Source: Vulcanimicrobiota bacterium (GTDB lineage Bacteria > Vulcanimicrobiota > Vulcanimicrobiia > Vulcanimicrobiales > Vulcanimicrobiaceae). From it: 7,702 bases of DNA. Below the pieces are notes generated by a model. That model saw only the letters and a program-made list of their open reading frames with translations, searched no databases and was not told the origin of the DNA. Numbering within the stretch: position 1 is the stretch's first letter; each line of letters opens with the position of its first letter. Positions 1-6,350 of this stretch are shown here, one piece after another. The stretch spans positions 1 through 7,702 of the forward strand of contig JAFAOZ010000207.1 in assembly GCA_019247395.1 (NCBI GenBank), written 5' to 3'. Made by a program: the position numbers and the translations under genes.

Positions 1-84
1 GAGCTCGTCGCGAAAATAACCGTACCGCCACGCCGTCGCCGCGTGTGCGAACGCGGCAATCGCGGCGAGCACGATCGCGATCAC
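1..84 (-). CDS. Glycosyltransferase family 39-type membrane protein, N-terminal fragment
   Basis: Only the first 28 codons are in the window; the gene continues past base 1. The start is taken as the GTG at 84-82, which overlaps the TGA stop of the preceding minus-strand gene as GTGA. The peptide opens with a hydrophobic stretch (VIAIVLAAIAAFAHAATA) and then reads WRYGYFRDEL. An aromatic-rich 'YGYFRDEL' after a first membrane helix is typical of bacterial GT39/PMT_2-like proteins (dolichyl-phosphate-mannose mannosyltransferase and ArnT-like superfamily), where the Asp-Glu pair sits in the first outside loop and takes part in catalysis. Such enzymes move a sugar from a polyprenyl-phosphate carrier to an acceptor outside the cytoplasmic membrane. 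Family recognition rests on this short motif, so sugar and acceptor cannot be named. The frame stays open upstream of the GTG, so a somewhat earlier start inside the neighbouring gene is possible. Confidence 0.6.
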   Translation of the reverse strand, partial: MIAIVLAAIAAFAHAATAWRYGYFRDEL

Positions 85-1142
85 GCGGTTCGTCGTGCGG
101 CGATCAAGAGACTCAGTGCGAAGCCGCAGACGCCCGACCAGATCCACGACCCGAGGGAGACGTTCCAATCCCACCACACGCCCTCGTGCAGCGCGATGCC
201 GACGAGGTAAATGCCGATGTACGTCATGGGAACGGCGATAGCGAACCAGTAAAACGCTTCCATTTTCGCGGGGACGGGATGCGGATCGTACCGGATCACC
301 AGCGCGTCCGCGAGCAGTCCCGCGCCGAGCGCTTGCGCGATCGTGATTGCGAGCAGCGGAGTCTGGTTCGTGAATGCCGCCGCAGCGGGAACGTTGCCGA
401 TGAGCAGAAGCAGCGTGAGCATGCCCGGGCACGGATGGATTCGCGACACCACCCACAGCATGAAACCTGCAATGAGCGTGCTTTGAAAGATGACGATCAG
501 CGCGCCGGTTGCAACTTTGTAGTAACCGATTGAGAGTGCCGTGAGGTAGTTCGGGTTAAACGGAACGATTGCGGGCGGAGCGTTGGTCCGGCCCGCCGCC
601 GGATCCAAGGCGTACGCCGTGCCGAAATGGGCTAAGATCAGCCACGCTCCGAGCCCCAGCACGAGCGGCAACTGGCGCGCGAGCGTCGTCGCGCGGTGCC
701 GGTCGGCGAGCACCGACCGGATCGGACCGCTCGCCAAAAAGAAAATGGATAACCCGAGTATTTGGTGCGTGGGGCTGAGGAGCGCGTCCACGCCCTCCTC
801 GATTCCGAAAATCCGATGCCATAGCATGTCGCCGATTCCAGCGAGCACGAACATCGGAATCCCAATGAGCGCCAGGCGATAGCATCGCGGGACGGCATTC
901 GCCCAGCCATATCCGCGCGCTCGGTAATGCAGCGCGTAGGCAAGCACGACCAATGCGAGAGCCAGCATGCCCGAATAAAAAACCGCATGGTATGGTGTGA
1001 AGAACGACTCCATCGGAACGTGGCCGTGCGCCCACGCATCAAGAAAAAAGCCTCCAGAGACCCAGACGCAGCAGATGCCGATGGCATAGTCAAGCGCGAT
1101 GCTTCTTGGAGCGGCATGCTGCTGCACGAGCAGCTGCACCAT
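81..1142 (-). CDS. Polytopic membrane protein of unknown family, His/Asp/Glu-rich N-terminal half
   Basis: This 353-residue protein is mostly hydrophobic, with about nine or ten likely membrane helices (roughly residues 15-36, 52-72, 88-105, 122-139, 156-175, 208-233, 238-257, 260-282, 297-316, 330-349). I do not recognise a characterised family. The N-terminal half has regularly placed polar residues at helix ends: D35, H39, H41, E45 and H52 (around DAWAHGHVPMESFFTPYH), then D105, H109, E115 and E116 (GDMLWHRIFGIEEG), then H126 (SPTHQ). A second polar/aromatic patch near the C-terminus reads HEGVWWDWN (319-327). These could bind metal, heme or a lipid substrate; this is inference. The ATG at 1142-1140 has only a weak AAGG about ten bases upstream. 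The stop overlaps the start of the GT39-type gene as GTGA, so the two are probably co-transcribed and could share a membrane or envelope role. Confidence 0.75.
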   Translation of the reverse strand: MVQLLVQQHAAPRSIALDYAIGICCVWVSGGFFLDAWAHGHVPMESFFTPYHAVFYSGMLALALVVLAYALHYRARGYGWANAVPRCYRLALIGIPMFVLAGIGDMLWHRIFGIEEGVDALLSPTHQILGLSIFFLASGPIRSVLADRHRATTLARQLPLVLGLGAWLILAHFGTAYALDPAAGRTNAPPAIVPFNPNYLTALSIGYYKVATGALIVIFQSTLIAGFMLWVVSRIHPCPGMLTLLLLIGNVPAAAAFTNQTPLLAITIAQALGAGLLADALVIRYDPHPVPAKMEAFYWFAIAVPMTYIGIYLVGIALHEGVWWDWNVSLGSWIWSGVCGFALSLLIAARRTA

Positions 1143-1216
1143 GTCGAGCGGGCCTTACCCACAAATGCCGGGAGCGCCTGCAGGTAGCATCGTGAGGGGC
1201 TCCGTAGGACCAACAC
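1143..1216. promoter_or_regulatory. Divergent intergenic region
   Basis: These 74 bases are the only clear gap between genes in the window. They separate the minus-strand membrane protein from the plus-strand lipoprotein/CoA operon, so promoters for both units would be expected here or inside the flanking coding ends. I see no convincing -35/-10 pair at normal spacing and no clear inverted-repeat operator. The role is inferred from position only. Confidence 0.35.
1206..1209 (+). promoter_or_regulatory. Ribosome binding site (AGGA) supporting GTG start at 1217
   Basis: AGGA lies 7 bases upstream of the GTG at 1217. The in-frame TAG at 1205-1207 rules out any earlier start. The only other candidate is the ATG at 1229, which has a poorer upstream sequence and would remove the His-Arg at the front of the signal peptide. 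Confidence 0.5.
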
Positions 1217-1630
1217 GTGCTGCACCGCATGGGAGCGCTCGCGTTGACGGCACTGCTGCCGGCCTGCGCATCACGGCTTCCCGATCCGCCGGCAAACCTT
1301 GCCGTCGGGCTGGCAGCCTTACCGGCTCCGCGCCTCGAACCCAACGGCGCGCCGCCGCGCATCTTGGGCATGCGCTTCTCGTCGCTCGACGTGCGGCGCG
1401 GCCAGCGCTGGTCGGGCGCCGTCGTTACCGGCACCAATGTCGCGAGCGTCGAGGTGCGAACGAATCTCTTTTCCATCAACGTCCCGAAGCGTACTCCCGG
1501 CCGATTCAGCTTCGAGCTGAACGTCTTGGATACGCCGCCGATCTTCGTGCGTGCCTATTCCCTGCGCATTATTGCGCGCAATAGCGCCGGAACCGAATAC
1601 GAAGAAGACCTTCCGTTTCGGATTCGATGA
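1217..1630 (+). CDS. Small predicted lipoprotein of unknown function
   Basis: This 137-residue protein starts with a short signal peptide: MLHRMG, a hydrophobic core (ALALTALL), then a lipobox-like LPAC with Cys17 as the predicted lipidated residue. Residue +2 is Ala, so nothing argues for inner-membrane retention if the cell has an outer membrane. After a Pro/Ala-rich linker (about residues 20-50), the rest alternates hydrophobic and polar residues with Val/Arg/Phe-rich strands (for example [16 protein letters not shown], and [19 protein letters not shown] near the end), as in a small beta-sandwich or Ig-like domain. No catalytic motif or known family is recognised. The stop overlaps the start of the downstream crotonase gene as ATGA (1627-1630), so the two are very likely co-transcribed and translationally coupled. 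The connection of an envelope lipoprotein with a CoA pathway is unexplained. Confidence 0.65.
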   Translation: MLHRMGALALTALLPACASRLPDPPANLAVGLAALPAPRLEPNGAPPRILGMRFSSLDVRRGQRWSGAVVTGTNVASVEVRTNLFSINVPKRTPGRFSFELNVLDTPPIFVRAYSLRIIARNSAGTEYEEDLPFRIR

Positions 1631-2415
1631 CCGGCGCGAGCTTCCAGACCGACGGCGGCGTTCTGACAATCACGTTGGATCGCCCGGAGCGCAAGAACCC
1701 GCTCACCTTTGAGCTCTACGCGCAACTGCGCGAGCGGTTTCGTGCGCTCGGTTCGGCAGCCGATGTCAAATCGGTCGTGCTCAAGGGCGCCGGCGACAAC
1801 TTCTGCTCGGGCGGGGACGTTCACGAGATCATCGGTCCGTTGACGCGCTCGACGCCCGACGAGCTGCTGCGCTTCACTCGCATGACGGGGGACGTCGTCA
1901 AGGCAATGCGCGCATGTCCGCAGCCGATCGTCGCGGCGGTCGACGGTGTCGCAGCCGGCGCCGGCGCCATTTTGGCGATGGCTTCCGATCTTCGTTTGGG
2001 AACCGATCGAGCGCGCATCGCATTTCTCTTCGTCCGCGTCGGCCTGGCCGGATGCGACATGGGAGCGTGCGCGATGCTGCCGCGGATCGTCGGTTTGGGA
2101 CGCGCCGCCGAACTGCTCTATACGGGCCGGGTGCTTGGCGGAACGCAGGCGTACGAGTGGGGGTTTTTCAACGAGCTCTGCGCTCCGGATGGGCTCCACG
2201 CGCGAGCGCGCGAGTTCGCAGAAGACATTGCGGCGGGCCCGACGCTCGCGCATGCCATGACGAAGAGGATGCTTCACGAGGAATGGGCATTGCCGCTCGA
2301 CGACGCAATCGACGCCGAGGCTCGAGCGCTAGCGCGCCTGATGGAGAGTGGTGACTTCCGGCGCGCCTATGAAGCGTTCGTCGAAAAACGTACGCCGCGC
2401 TTCGAGGGAAACTGA
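1627..2415 (+). CDS. Enoyl-CoA hydratase/isomerase (crotonase) family protein lacking both hydratase glutamates
   Basis: The 262-residue length is normal for a crotonase. The fold signatures are present: [10 protein letters not shown] (17-26), the CoA/oxyanion-hole loop [15 protein letters not shown] (54-68), the second oxyanion segment [17 protein letters not shown] (105-121), and [17 protein letters not shown] (151-167). By hand alignment with rat mitochondrial enoyl-CoA hydratase, the positions of Glu144 and Glu164 are Ile115 and Phe135, so classical water addition is unlikely. Asp144 in GLAGCDMG falls at the position of the catalytic aspartate in PaaG-type isomerases, dienoyl-CoA isomerase and 4-chlorobenzoyl-CoA dehalogenase. 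An isomerase, hydrolase or other crotonase reaction is therefore more plausible. Crotonases of this kind sit beside a 2-aminobenzoate-CoA ligase and an acyl-CoA dehydrogenase in anthranilate-CoA clusters, as here. The start is the ATG of the ATGA overlap with the lipoprotein gene. Cytoplasmic. Confidence 0.88.
   Translation: MTGASFQTDGGVLTITLDRPERKNPLTFELYAQLRERFRALGSAADVKSVVLKGAGDNFCSGGDVHEIIGPLTRSTPDELLRFTRMTGDVVKAMRACPQPIVAAVDGVAAGAGAILAMASDLRLGTDRARIAFLFVRVGLAGCDMGACAMLPRIVGLGRAAELLYTGRVLGGTQAYEWGFFNELCAPDGLHARAREFAEDIAAGPTLAHAMTKRMLHEEWALPLDDAIDAEARALARLMESGDFRRAYEAFVEKRTPRFEGN
2403..2408 (+). promoter_or_regulatory. Ribosome binding site (GAGGGA) that decides the acyl-CoA dehydrogenase start
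   Basis: GAGGGA lies 8 bases upstream of the GTG at 2417, inside the last codons of the crotonase gene. It supports the GTG over the in-frame ATG at 2348, which would make the genes overlap by 68 bases and add 23 residues that look like read-through of the other frame. Confidence 0.6.
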
Positions 2416-2416
2416 C

Positions 2417-3562
2417 GTGCGCGACTGGCCTTTCTTCGACGAAGAGCATCGCGCGTTCGCGACCGGCTTTGAGACGTGGCTCCAGCAGGCGGACGTTTTG
2501 GACGACGAACGCAAAGCCGATGCATCGTGCCGTGCCTGGGTGCGAGCACTCGCCGACGGCGGTTGGCTGCGCGCCTGCGTTCCGGGGCTCTACGGCGGGA
2601 TCCGCGCGGAGCTCGACGCACGCACGCTTTGTTTGGCGCGCGAAACGCTTGCCTATCGATCGGCGCTTGCAGATTTTGCGTTTGCGATGCAAGGCTTGGG
2701 AAGTGCGCCCATTGCGCTCTTCGGCAGCACGGAGCTGCAGCGCCGTTATCTGCCCAACGTCGTCAACGGACGCTGCGTCACGGCCTTTGCGCTCTCCGAA
2801 CGTGAGGCCGGCTCCGATGTCGCCGCACTGGCCACGCGCGCGCAGCGTGACGGCGAAACGTACGTTATCGACGGCGAGAAAGCGTGGATCTCGAATGCAG
2901 GCGTCGCCGATCTTTACGTCGTCTTCGCGCGCACCGGCGGGGACGGCGCGCGTGGCTTGAGCGCCTTTGCAGTCGATGCGTCGACGGCGGGCTGCTCGGC
3001 CGGCAAACGCGTCGAGACGATCTCGCCTCATCCGCTCGGCGCGTTGCGCTTCGAGCGCTGCCGCGTTCCGGCCTCGCGCCGCATCGGTGACGAGGGCGAC
3101 GGCTTCAAGATTGCGATGGGCACGCTCGACGTCTTTCGCAGCACGGTCGGAGCGGCGGCTCTTGGCTTCGCACGGCGCGCCTTGGACGAGTCCATCGTCC
3201 ATGCGAAGTCCCGGCGTCTCTTCGGCGCGACACTCGGCGATCTGCAGCTGGCTCAATCCTCGATCGCTACAATGGCGACCGACGTTGACGCAAGCGCATT
3301 GCTCGTCTATCGAGCGGCCTGGCAGAAAGATAGCGGCGCGGCGCGGGTTACGCGCGAGTCCGCCATGGCGAAGTGGTTCGCAACCGAAGCGGCCGGGCGC
3401 GTCTGCGACCGCGCGGTGCAGCTCTTCGGCGCGCGCGGCGTGACGCGCGGCGAAGTCGTCGAGCGCCTCTACCGGGACGTGCGCGCGTTACGCATCTACG
3501 AAGGCGCGAGTGAAATACAGCAAGTCGTCATCGCGCGCCAGCTATTAGACGTGTCATCCTGA
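2417..3562 (+). CDS. Acyl-CoA dehydrogenase family protein
   Basis: A flavin-dependent acyl-CoA dehydrogenase of 381 residues, the usual length for the family. It would remove two hydrogens from an acyl-CoA (alpha-beta) with FAD and pass electrons to an electron-transfer flavoprotein. Visible motifs are [11 protein letters not shown] (124-134, flavin/substrate contact), EKAWISN (154-160), the arginine region [13 protein letters not shown] (265-277), the FAD/dimer motif QLFGARGV (335-342), and IYEGASEIQ (360-368), where Glu362 matches the catalytic base of medium- and short-chain enzymes. The start [14 protein letters not shown] resembles the N-terminus I associate with dehydrogenases in 2-aminobenzoyl-CoA clusters. 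The gene starts one base after the crotonase stop. Its last two codons and stop lie inside a repeat element that also begins the next gene, but the conserved C-terminus (ARQLL) is complete. Probable role: oxidation of a CoA intermediate from an aromatic acid. Actual substrate unknown. Confidence 0.9.
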   Translation: MRDWPFFDEEHRAFATGFETWLQQADVLDDERKADASCRAWVRALADGGWLRACVPGLYGGIRAELDARTLCLARETLAYRSALADFAFAMQGLGSAPIALFGSTELQRRYLPNVVNGRCVTAFALSEREAGSDVAALATRAQRDGETYVIDGEKAWISNAGVADLYVVFARTGGDGARGLSAFAVDASTAGCSAGKRVETISPHPLGALRFERCRVPASRRIGDEGDGFKIAMGTLDVFRSTVGAAALGFARRALDESIVHAKSRRLFGATLGDLQLAQSSIATMATDVDASALLVYRAAWQKDSGAARVTRESAMAKWFATEAAGRVCDRAVQLFGARGVTRGEVVERLYRDVRALRIYEGASEIQQVVIARQLLDVSS

Positions 3563-3597
3563 GCGAAGTGAGCAAAGCGAACGAAGTCGAAGGACGC
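3552..3597 (+). repeat. Dispersed GA-rich repeat spanning the dehydrogenase/ligase junction
   Basis: The 46-base segment begins TGTCATCCTGAGCGAAG and ends GAAGTCGAAGGACGC, with an internal GAGCGAAG/AAGCGAACGAAG quasi-repeat. It matches a type of short interspersed repeat I know from intergenic sites in several bacterial phyla (TGTCATCCTGAGCGAAG...GTCGAAGGAC). The ends (ATCCT and AGGAC) are nearly inverted, which suggests a weak foldback. Only one copy is in this window. It provides the TGA of the upstream gene (3560-3562), the 5-base spacer, the GTG start (3568) and ten codons (MSKANEVEGR) of the ligase. Family identity is from memory. Confidence 0.6.
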
Positions 3598-5199
3598 CGG
3601 CGCGACACGTTCGCTGAAGACCGCCTTCCGCCGCGCGAGCAGATGCCGGAGCTGCTATTCGACGCACTCGGCCTACAGTATCCCGATCGCCTCAACGCGG
3701 CAGCCTATTTCCTCGACCGGCACGTGCAGCGCGGCGGTGGCGACGACCGCTGCATCGTTCTTCCGAGCGGCGGCGTGTGGAGCTACGAAGCGGTGCTCGC
3801 CACCGCAAACCGGATCGCGCACGTCCTGGTCGACGACCTTGCAATCGAGCCGGGCAATCGCGTGCTGCTGCGCGCGCCGAATGCGCCGATGCTCGCCGCC
3901 TGCTGGTTTGCGGTGCTCAAGGCCGGCGCGATCGCCGTGACCACGATGCCGCTCTACCGCGCGGGCGAGCTGCGCTTTATGATGGAGAAGGCGCAGGTCA
4001 AGCACGCGCTCTGTGACGCCCGCCTGCGCGACGAGCTCGATCGCGCTTGCGGCGAATACGGCGGCGTTCGTGTCGCCTGCTTCAACGGTGAATCAGGCGA
4101 TCGCGATTCACTCGAAGCCCGGATGATGCACAAATCCGGCGATTTCGCGAACGCCGATACCGCGGCCGAAGCCATCGCAATCATCGGCTTCACCTCCGGT
4201 ACGACAGGCACGCCGAAAGCCACGATGCATTACCACCGCGATCTGCTGGCGATTTGCGACACCTACGCGGCGCGCGTGTTGAAGCCGCACGCCCGTGATC
4301 TCTTCGCTGGAAGTCCACCGCTCGGCTTTACCTTCGGTCTGGGCGGGTTGCTGCTGTTCCCGCTCTACGCTGGAGCAGCAACGCTGCTGCTCGAAAAGGC
4401 CGGTCCGTCCGAGCTGTTAGACGCCATCGAACGTTACGGCGTGACGACCGTCTTCACCGCTCCGATCGCGTACCGCTCGATGCTCTCGCAACTCGACCGT
4501 CACGACATCACCTCGCTGCGCACGTGCGTTTCGGCCGGCGAGACGTTGCCGGCCGCGATCTGGCAAGAGTGGCATGCAAAAACCGGCATCAAAATTCTCG
4601 ATGGCATCGGCAGCACCGAGATGCTCCACATCTTTGTTGGCTCGCCGGAGGATGAAGTGCGGCCGGGCTCGACCGGGCGTGTCGTGCCCGGCTACACTGC
4701 GGAAATACACGACGACGACGGCAAACCGGTTCCCGACGGTACAGTCGGACGTCTCGCGGTGAAAGGCCCGACCGGCTGCAAATATCTGCAAGACGAACGG
4801 CAGAGCATCTACGTGCACGCCGGCTGGAACTATCCCGGCGACGCCTACCGCCGCGACGCCGACGGTTACTTTTGGTACGTCGCGCGCATGGACGATATGA
4901 TCGTCTCCGCCGGCTATAATATCTCCGGCCCGGAAGTGGAACAGGCGCTCATCGCGCATGCCGACGTTAAAGAAGTCGCAGTCGTCGGCAAGCGCGATCC
5001 CGAAAAGGAGACGCACTTCGTCAAAGCGTTCGTCGTTCTGGCCGACGGCTGCGCCGCGACGCCGGCAAAGGCCGACGAGCTGTGCGAATTTTGCAAATCG
5101 CAGATCGCGCCGTTCAAAGCGCCGCGCGAGATCGAGTTCGTCACCGAGCTGCCGCGCACCGAAACCGGCAAACTCCAACGCTACAAGCTGCGGAGCTAA
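3568..5199 (+). CDS. 2-aminobenzoate-CoA ligase / benzoate-CoA ligase family (AMP-forming)
   Basis: A 543-residue adenylate-forming acyl-CoA synthetase, normal for the benzoate/2-aminobenzoate ligase group (compare AbmG of Azoarcus). It would convert an aromatic acid, ATP and CoA to the aroyl-CoA, AMP and PPi in the cytoplasm. Motifs: P-loop FTSGTTGTPKATMHYHRD (208-225); DGIGSTEMLHIF (345-356, adenine/acyl pocket); GDAYRRDADGYFWYVARMDD (424-443), with the conserved Asp425 and hinge region; GYNISGPEVE (449-458); and PRTETGKLQR (529-538), with Lys535 as the catalytic A10 lysine. MHYHRDLLAICDTYAARVLKP (220-240) and PPLGFTFGLGG (250-260) are especially like 2-aminobenzoate-CoA ligases. The GTG at 3568 is chosen because the conserved DTFAEDRLPP (13-22) lies upstream of the first ATG (3643). 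The first ten residues come from the repeat at the junction. The exact substrate (anthranilate, benzoate or a hydroxybenzoate) is inferred. Confidence 0.9.
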   Translation: MSKANEVEGRRRDTFAEDRLPPREQMPELLFDALGLQYPDRLNAAAYFLDRHVQRGGGDDRCIVLPSGGVWSYEAVLATANRIAHVLVDDLAIEPGNRVLLRAPNAPMLAACWFAVLKAGAIAVTTMPLYRAGELRFMMEKAQVKHALCDARLRDELDRACGEYGGVRVACFNGESGDRDSLEARMMHKSGDFANADTAAEAIAIIGFTSGTTGTPKATMHYHRDLLAICDTYAARVLKPHARDLFAGSPPLGFTFGLGGLLLFPLYAGAATLLLEKAGPSELLDAIERYGVTTVFTAPIAYRSMLSQLDRHDITSLRTCVSAGETLPAAIWQEWHAKTGIKILDGIGSTEMLHIFVGSPEDEVRPGSTGRVVPGYTAEIHDDDGKPVPDGTVGRLAVKGPTGCKYLQDERQSIYVHAGWNYPGDAYRRDADGYFWYVARMDDMIVSAGYNISGPEVEQALIAHADVKEVAVVGKRDPEKETHFVKAFVVLADGCAATPAKADELCEFCKSQIAPFKAPREIEFVTELPRTETGKLQRYKLRS

Positions 5200-6350
5200 T
5201 GAAGGGCGACGTCTAAGTCGCCGATCAAGTCATCGATGTCTTCGATGCCGACCGATAGTCGAAGCAGATCGTCCGTAATACCGAGCACGCGCCGTTCCGC
5301 ATCTGCCAGCGAAGCGTGCGTCATGCTAGCTGGAAGGCAAATCAGCGACTCGACTCCGCCAAGCGAGACGGCGAGGTTGAAGATGCGCGTCGTTTCCGCG
5401 ATGGCGCGGGCGCGTTCGGGGCCGCCGCGCGGACGAAACGAGACGACGCCGCCGAAGCCGCTCATCTGGCGCGTGGCTAACTCATGCTGTGGGTGCGAGC
5501 GCAAGCCGGGGTAGAAGACCTCCGCGACGTCGTCGCGTTGGGCGAGATACTCCGCAATCGCTTGGGCGTTGCGGCAATGCGCCCCCATGCGAAGCGGTAA
5601 GGTCTTCGCCCCGCGAAGCGTGAGATAGGAATCGACTGGACCCGGCACTGCGCCGACGCAGTTTTGATGGAACGCGATCTGCGCGGCGATCTCGGCGTCG
5701 TTGCTGATGACCGCTCCGCCGAGCGCGTCGCTGTGCCCACAGATATATTTCGTCGTCGAGTGAACCACGATATCCGCACCGAATGCCAGCGGTCTCTGCA
5801 GAAAGGGCGAGGCGAGGGTATTGTCGGCAGCGATGAGCACGCCGCGTGGCCGGGTGCGAGCTAACGCCGCGATATCGGCGAGGCGCAGGAGGGGATTGCT
5901 GGGGGTTTCGAGCCAGAGCATCCGCGTTCGCGGCGTTGCGGCCGCCCACGTCGCCGTTAAATCCGTCGTGTCCACGAAGGTCGTCGTGATGCCGTAGCGG
6001 GGCAGCACGTGCGTGAAGAGGCGATGCGTGCCGCCGTAGAGATCGCGCGTTGCGAGAAGGTGGTCGCCGTTCGAAAGCAGGCTTACCGCGGCTGCGACGG
6101 CAGCCATGCCCGAGCCGAAGGCGCTCGCAAACTCGGCATCCTCGAGCGCGGCGAGCTGGCGTTCGACGAAGTTGCGCGTCGGATTCTTCGTACGCGAATA
6201 ATCGAAATCCACCGGCGCACCGGCCTGCGGCAGCGTGTAGGTGACGCTCTGATAGATTGGCGCGATGGTAGCGCCGGTGGCGGCACACCGCTCTCGGCCG
6301 CTCCAGACCGCGCGTGTCGCAAATCCGTGCTCGCGTGTTGGCACGTTCAT
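5196..6350 (-). CDS. metB: Cystathionine gamma-synthase (Cys/Met metabolism PLP enzyme)
   Basis: A 384-residue PLP-dependent transsulfuration enzyme, the length of cystathionine gamma-synthases/lyases and shorter than the ~430-residue O-acetylhomoserine sulfhydrylases. It would join O-acylhomoserine and cysteine to cystathionine. Motifs: PIYQSVTY (31-38), YSRTKNPTR (51-59, with the phosphate-binding Tyr and Arg), FGSGMAA (78-84), LETPSNPLL (147-155), AADNTLASP (174-182, Asp176 pairs with the pyridine nitrogen), HSTTKYICGHSD (197-208, Lys201 the PLP Schiff-base lysine), SLGGVESL (329-336) and LLRLSVGIED (362-371, substrate-carboxylate Arg364). Glu334 is usual in gamma-type enzymes. The adjacent metX favours synthase over cystathionine gamma-lyase, but sequence alone does not fully separate them. 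The ATG overlaps the metX stop as ATGA. The TAG stop overlaps the TAA of the convergent ligase gene. Confidence 0.88.
   Translation of the reverse strand: MNVPTREHGFATRAVWSGRERCAATGATIAPIYQSVTYTLPQAGAPVDFDYSRTKNPTRNFVERQLAALEDAEFASAFGSGMAAVAAAVSLLSNGDHLLATRDLYGGTHRLFTHVLPRYGITTTFVDTTDLTATWAAATPRTRMLWLETPSNPLLRLADIAALARTRPRGVLIAADNTLASPFLQRPLAFGADIVVHSTTKYICGHSDALGGAVISNDAEIAAQIAFHQNCVGAVPGPVDSYLTLRGAKTLPLRMGAHCRNAQAIAEYLAQRDDVAEVFYPGLRSHPQHELATRQMSGFGGVVSFRPRGGPERARAIAETTRIFNLAVSLGGVESLICLPASMTHASLADAERRVLGITDDLLRLSVGIEDIDDLIGDLDVALH

Noticed and set aside
45..533. Plus-strand open frame (162 codons) opposite the membrane protein.
   Set aside because: The peptide is highly charged (Arg/Asp/His-rich) and typical of the antisense of a hydrophobic gene. 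The opposite strand encodes a coherent multi-helix membrane protein.
1155..1190. Possible promoter with TTACCC at 1155-1160 and TAGCAT at 1185-1190.
   Set aside because: The spacing is 24 bases and both hexamers match the consensus poorly.
1555..2277. Minus-strand open frame (240 codons) antisense to the lipoprotein and crotonase genes.
   Set aside because: No motif or plausible ribosome binding site. It covers a junction where the plus-strand genes share an ATGA overlap, and its composition is that of a shadow frame.
2348..2416. ATG at 2348 as an earlier start for the acyl-CoA dehydrogenase (23 extra residues).
   Set aside because: It would overlap the crotonase gene by 68 bases. The GTG at 2417 has GAGGGA 8 bases upstream and gives the usual dehydrogenase N-terminus.
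2168..3256. Long minus-strand open frame (362 codons) opposite the crotonase and dehydrogenase genes.
   Set aside because: The product is Arg/Ala-rich and low in recognisable structure, as expected for a high-GC shadow frame. Both sense genes have clear family motifs.
3643..3645. ATG at 3643 as the start of the CoA ligase, avoiding the repeat-derived N-terminus.
   Set aside because: It would remove DTFAEDRLPP, which is conserved at the front of 2-aminobenzoate-CoA ligases, and it has no better ribosome binding site.
4417..5178. Minus-strand open frame (253 codons) antisense to the ligase.
   Set aside because: It is a mirror of the biased codon pattern of the ligase gene, with no domain or start signal.
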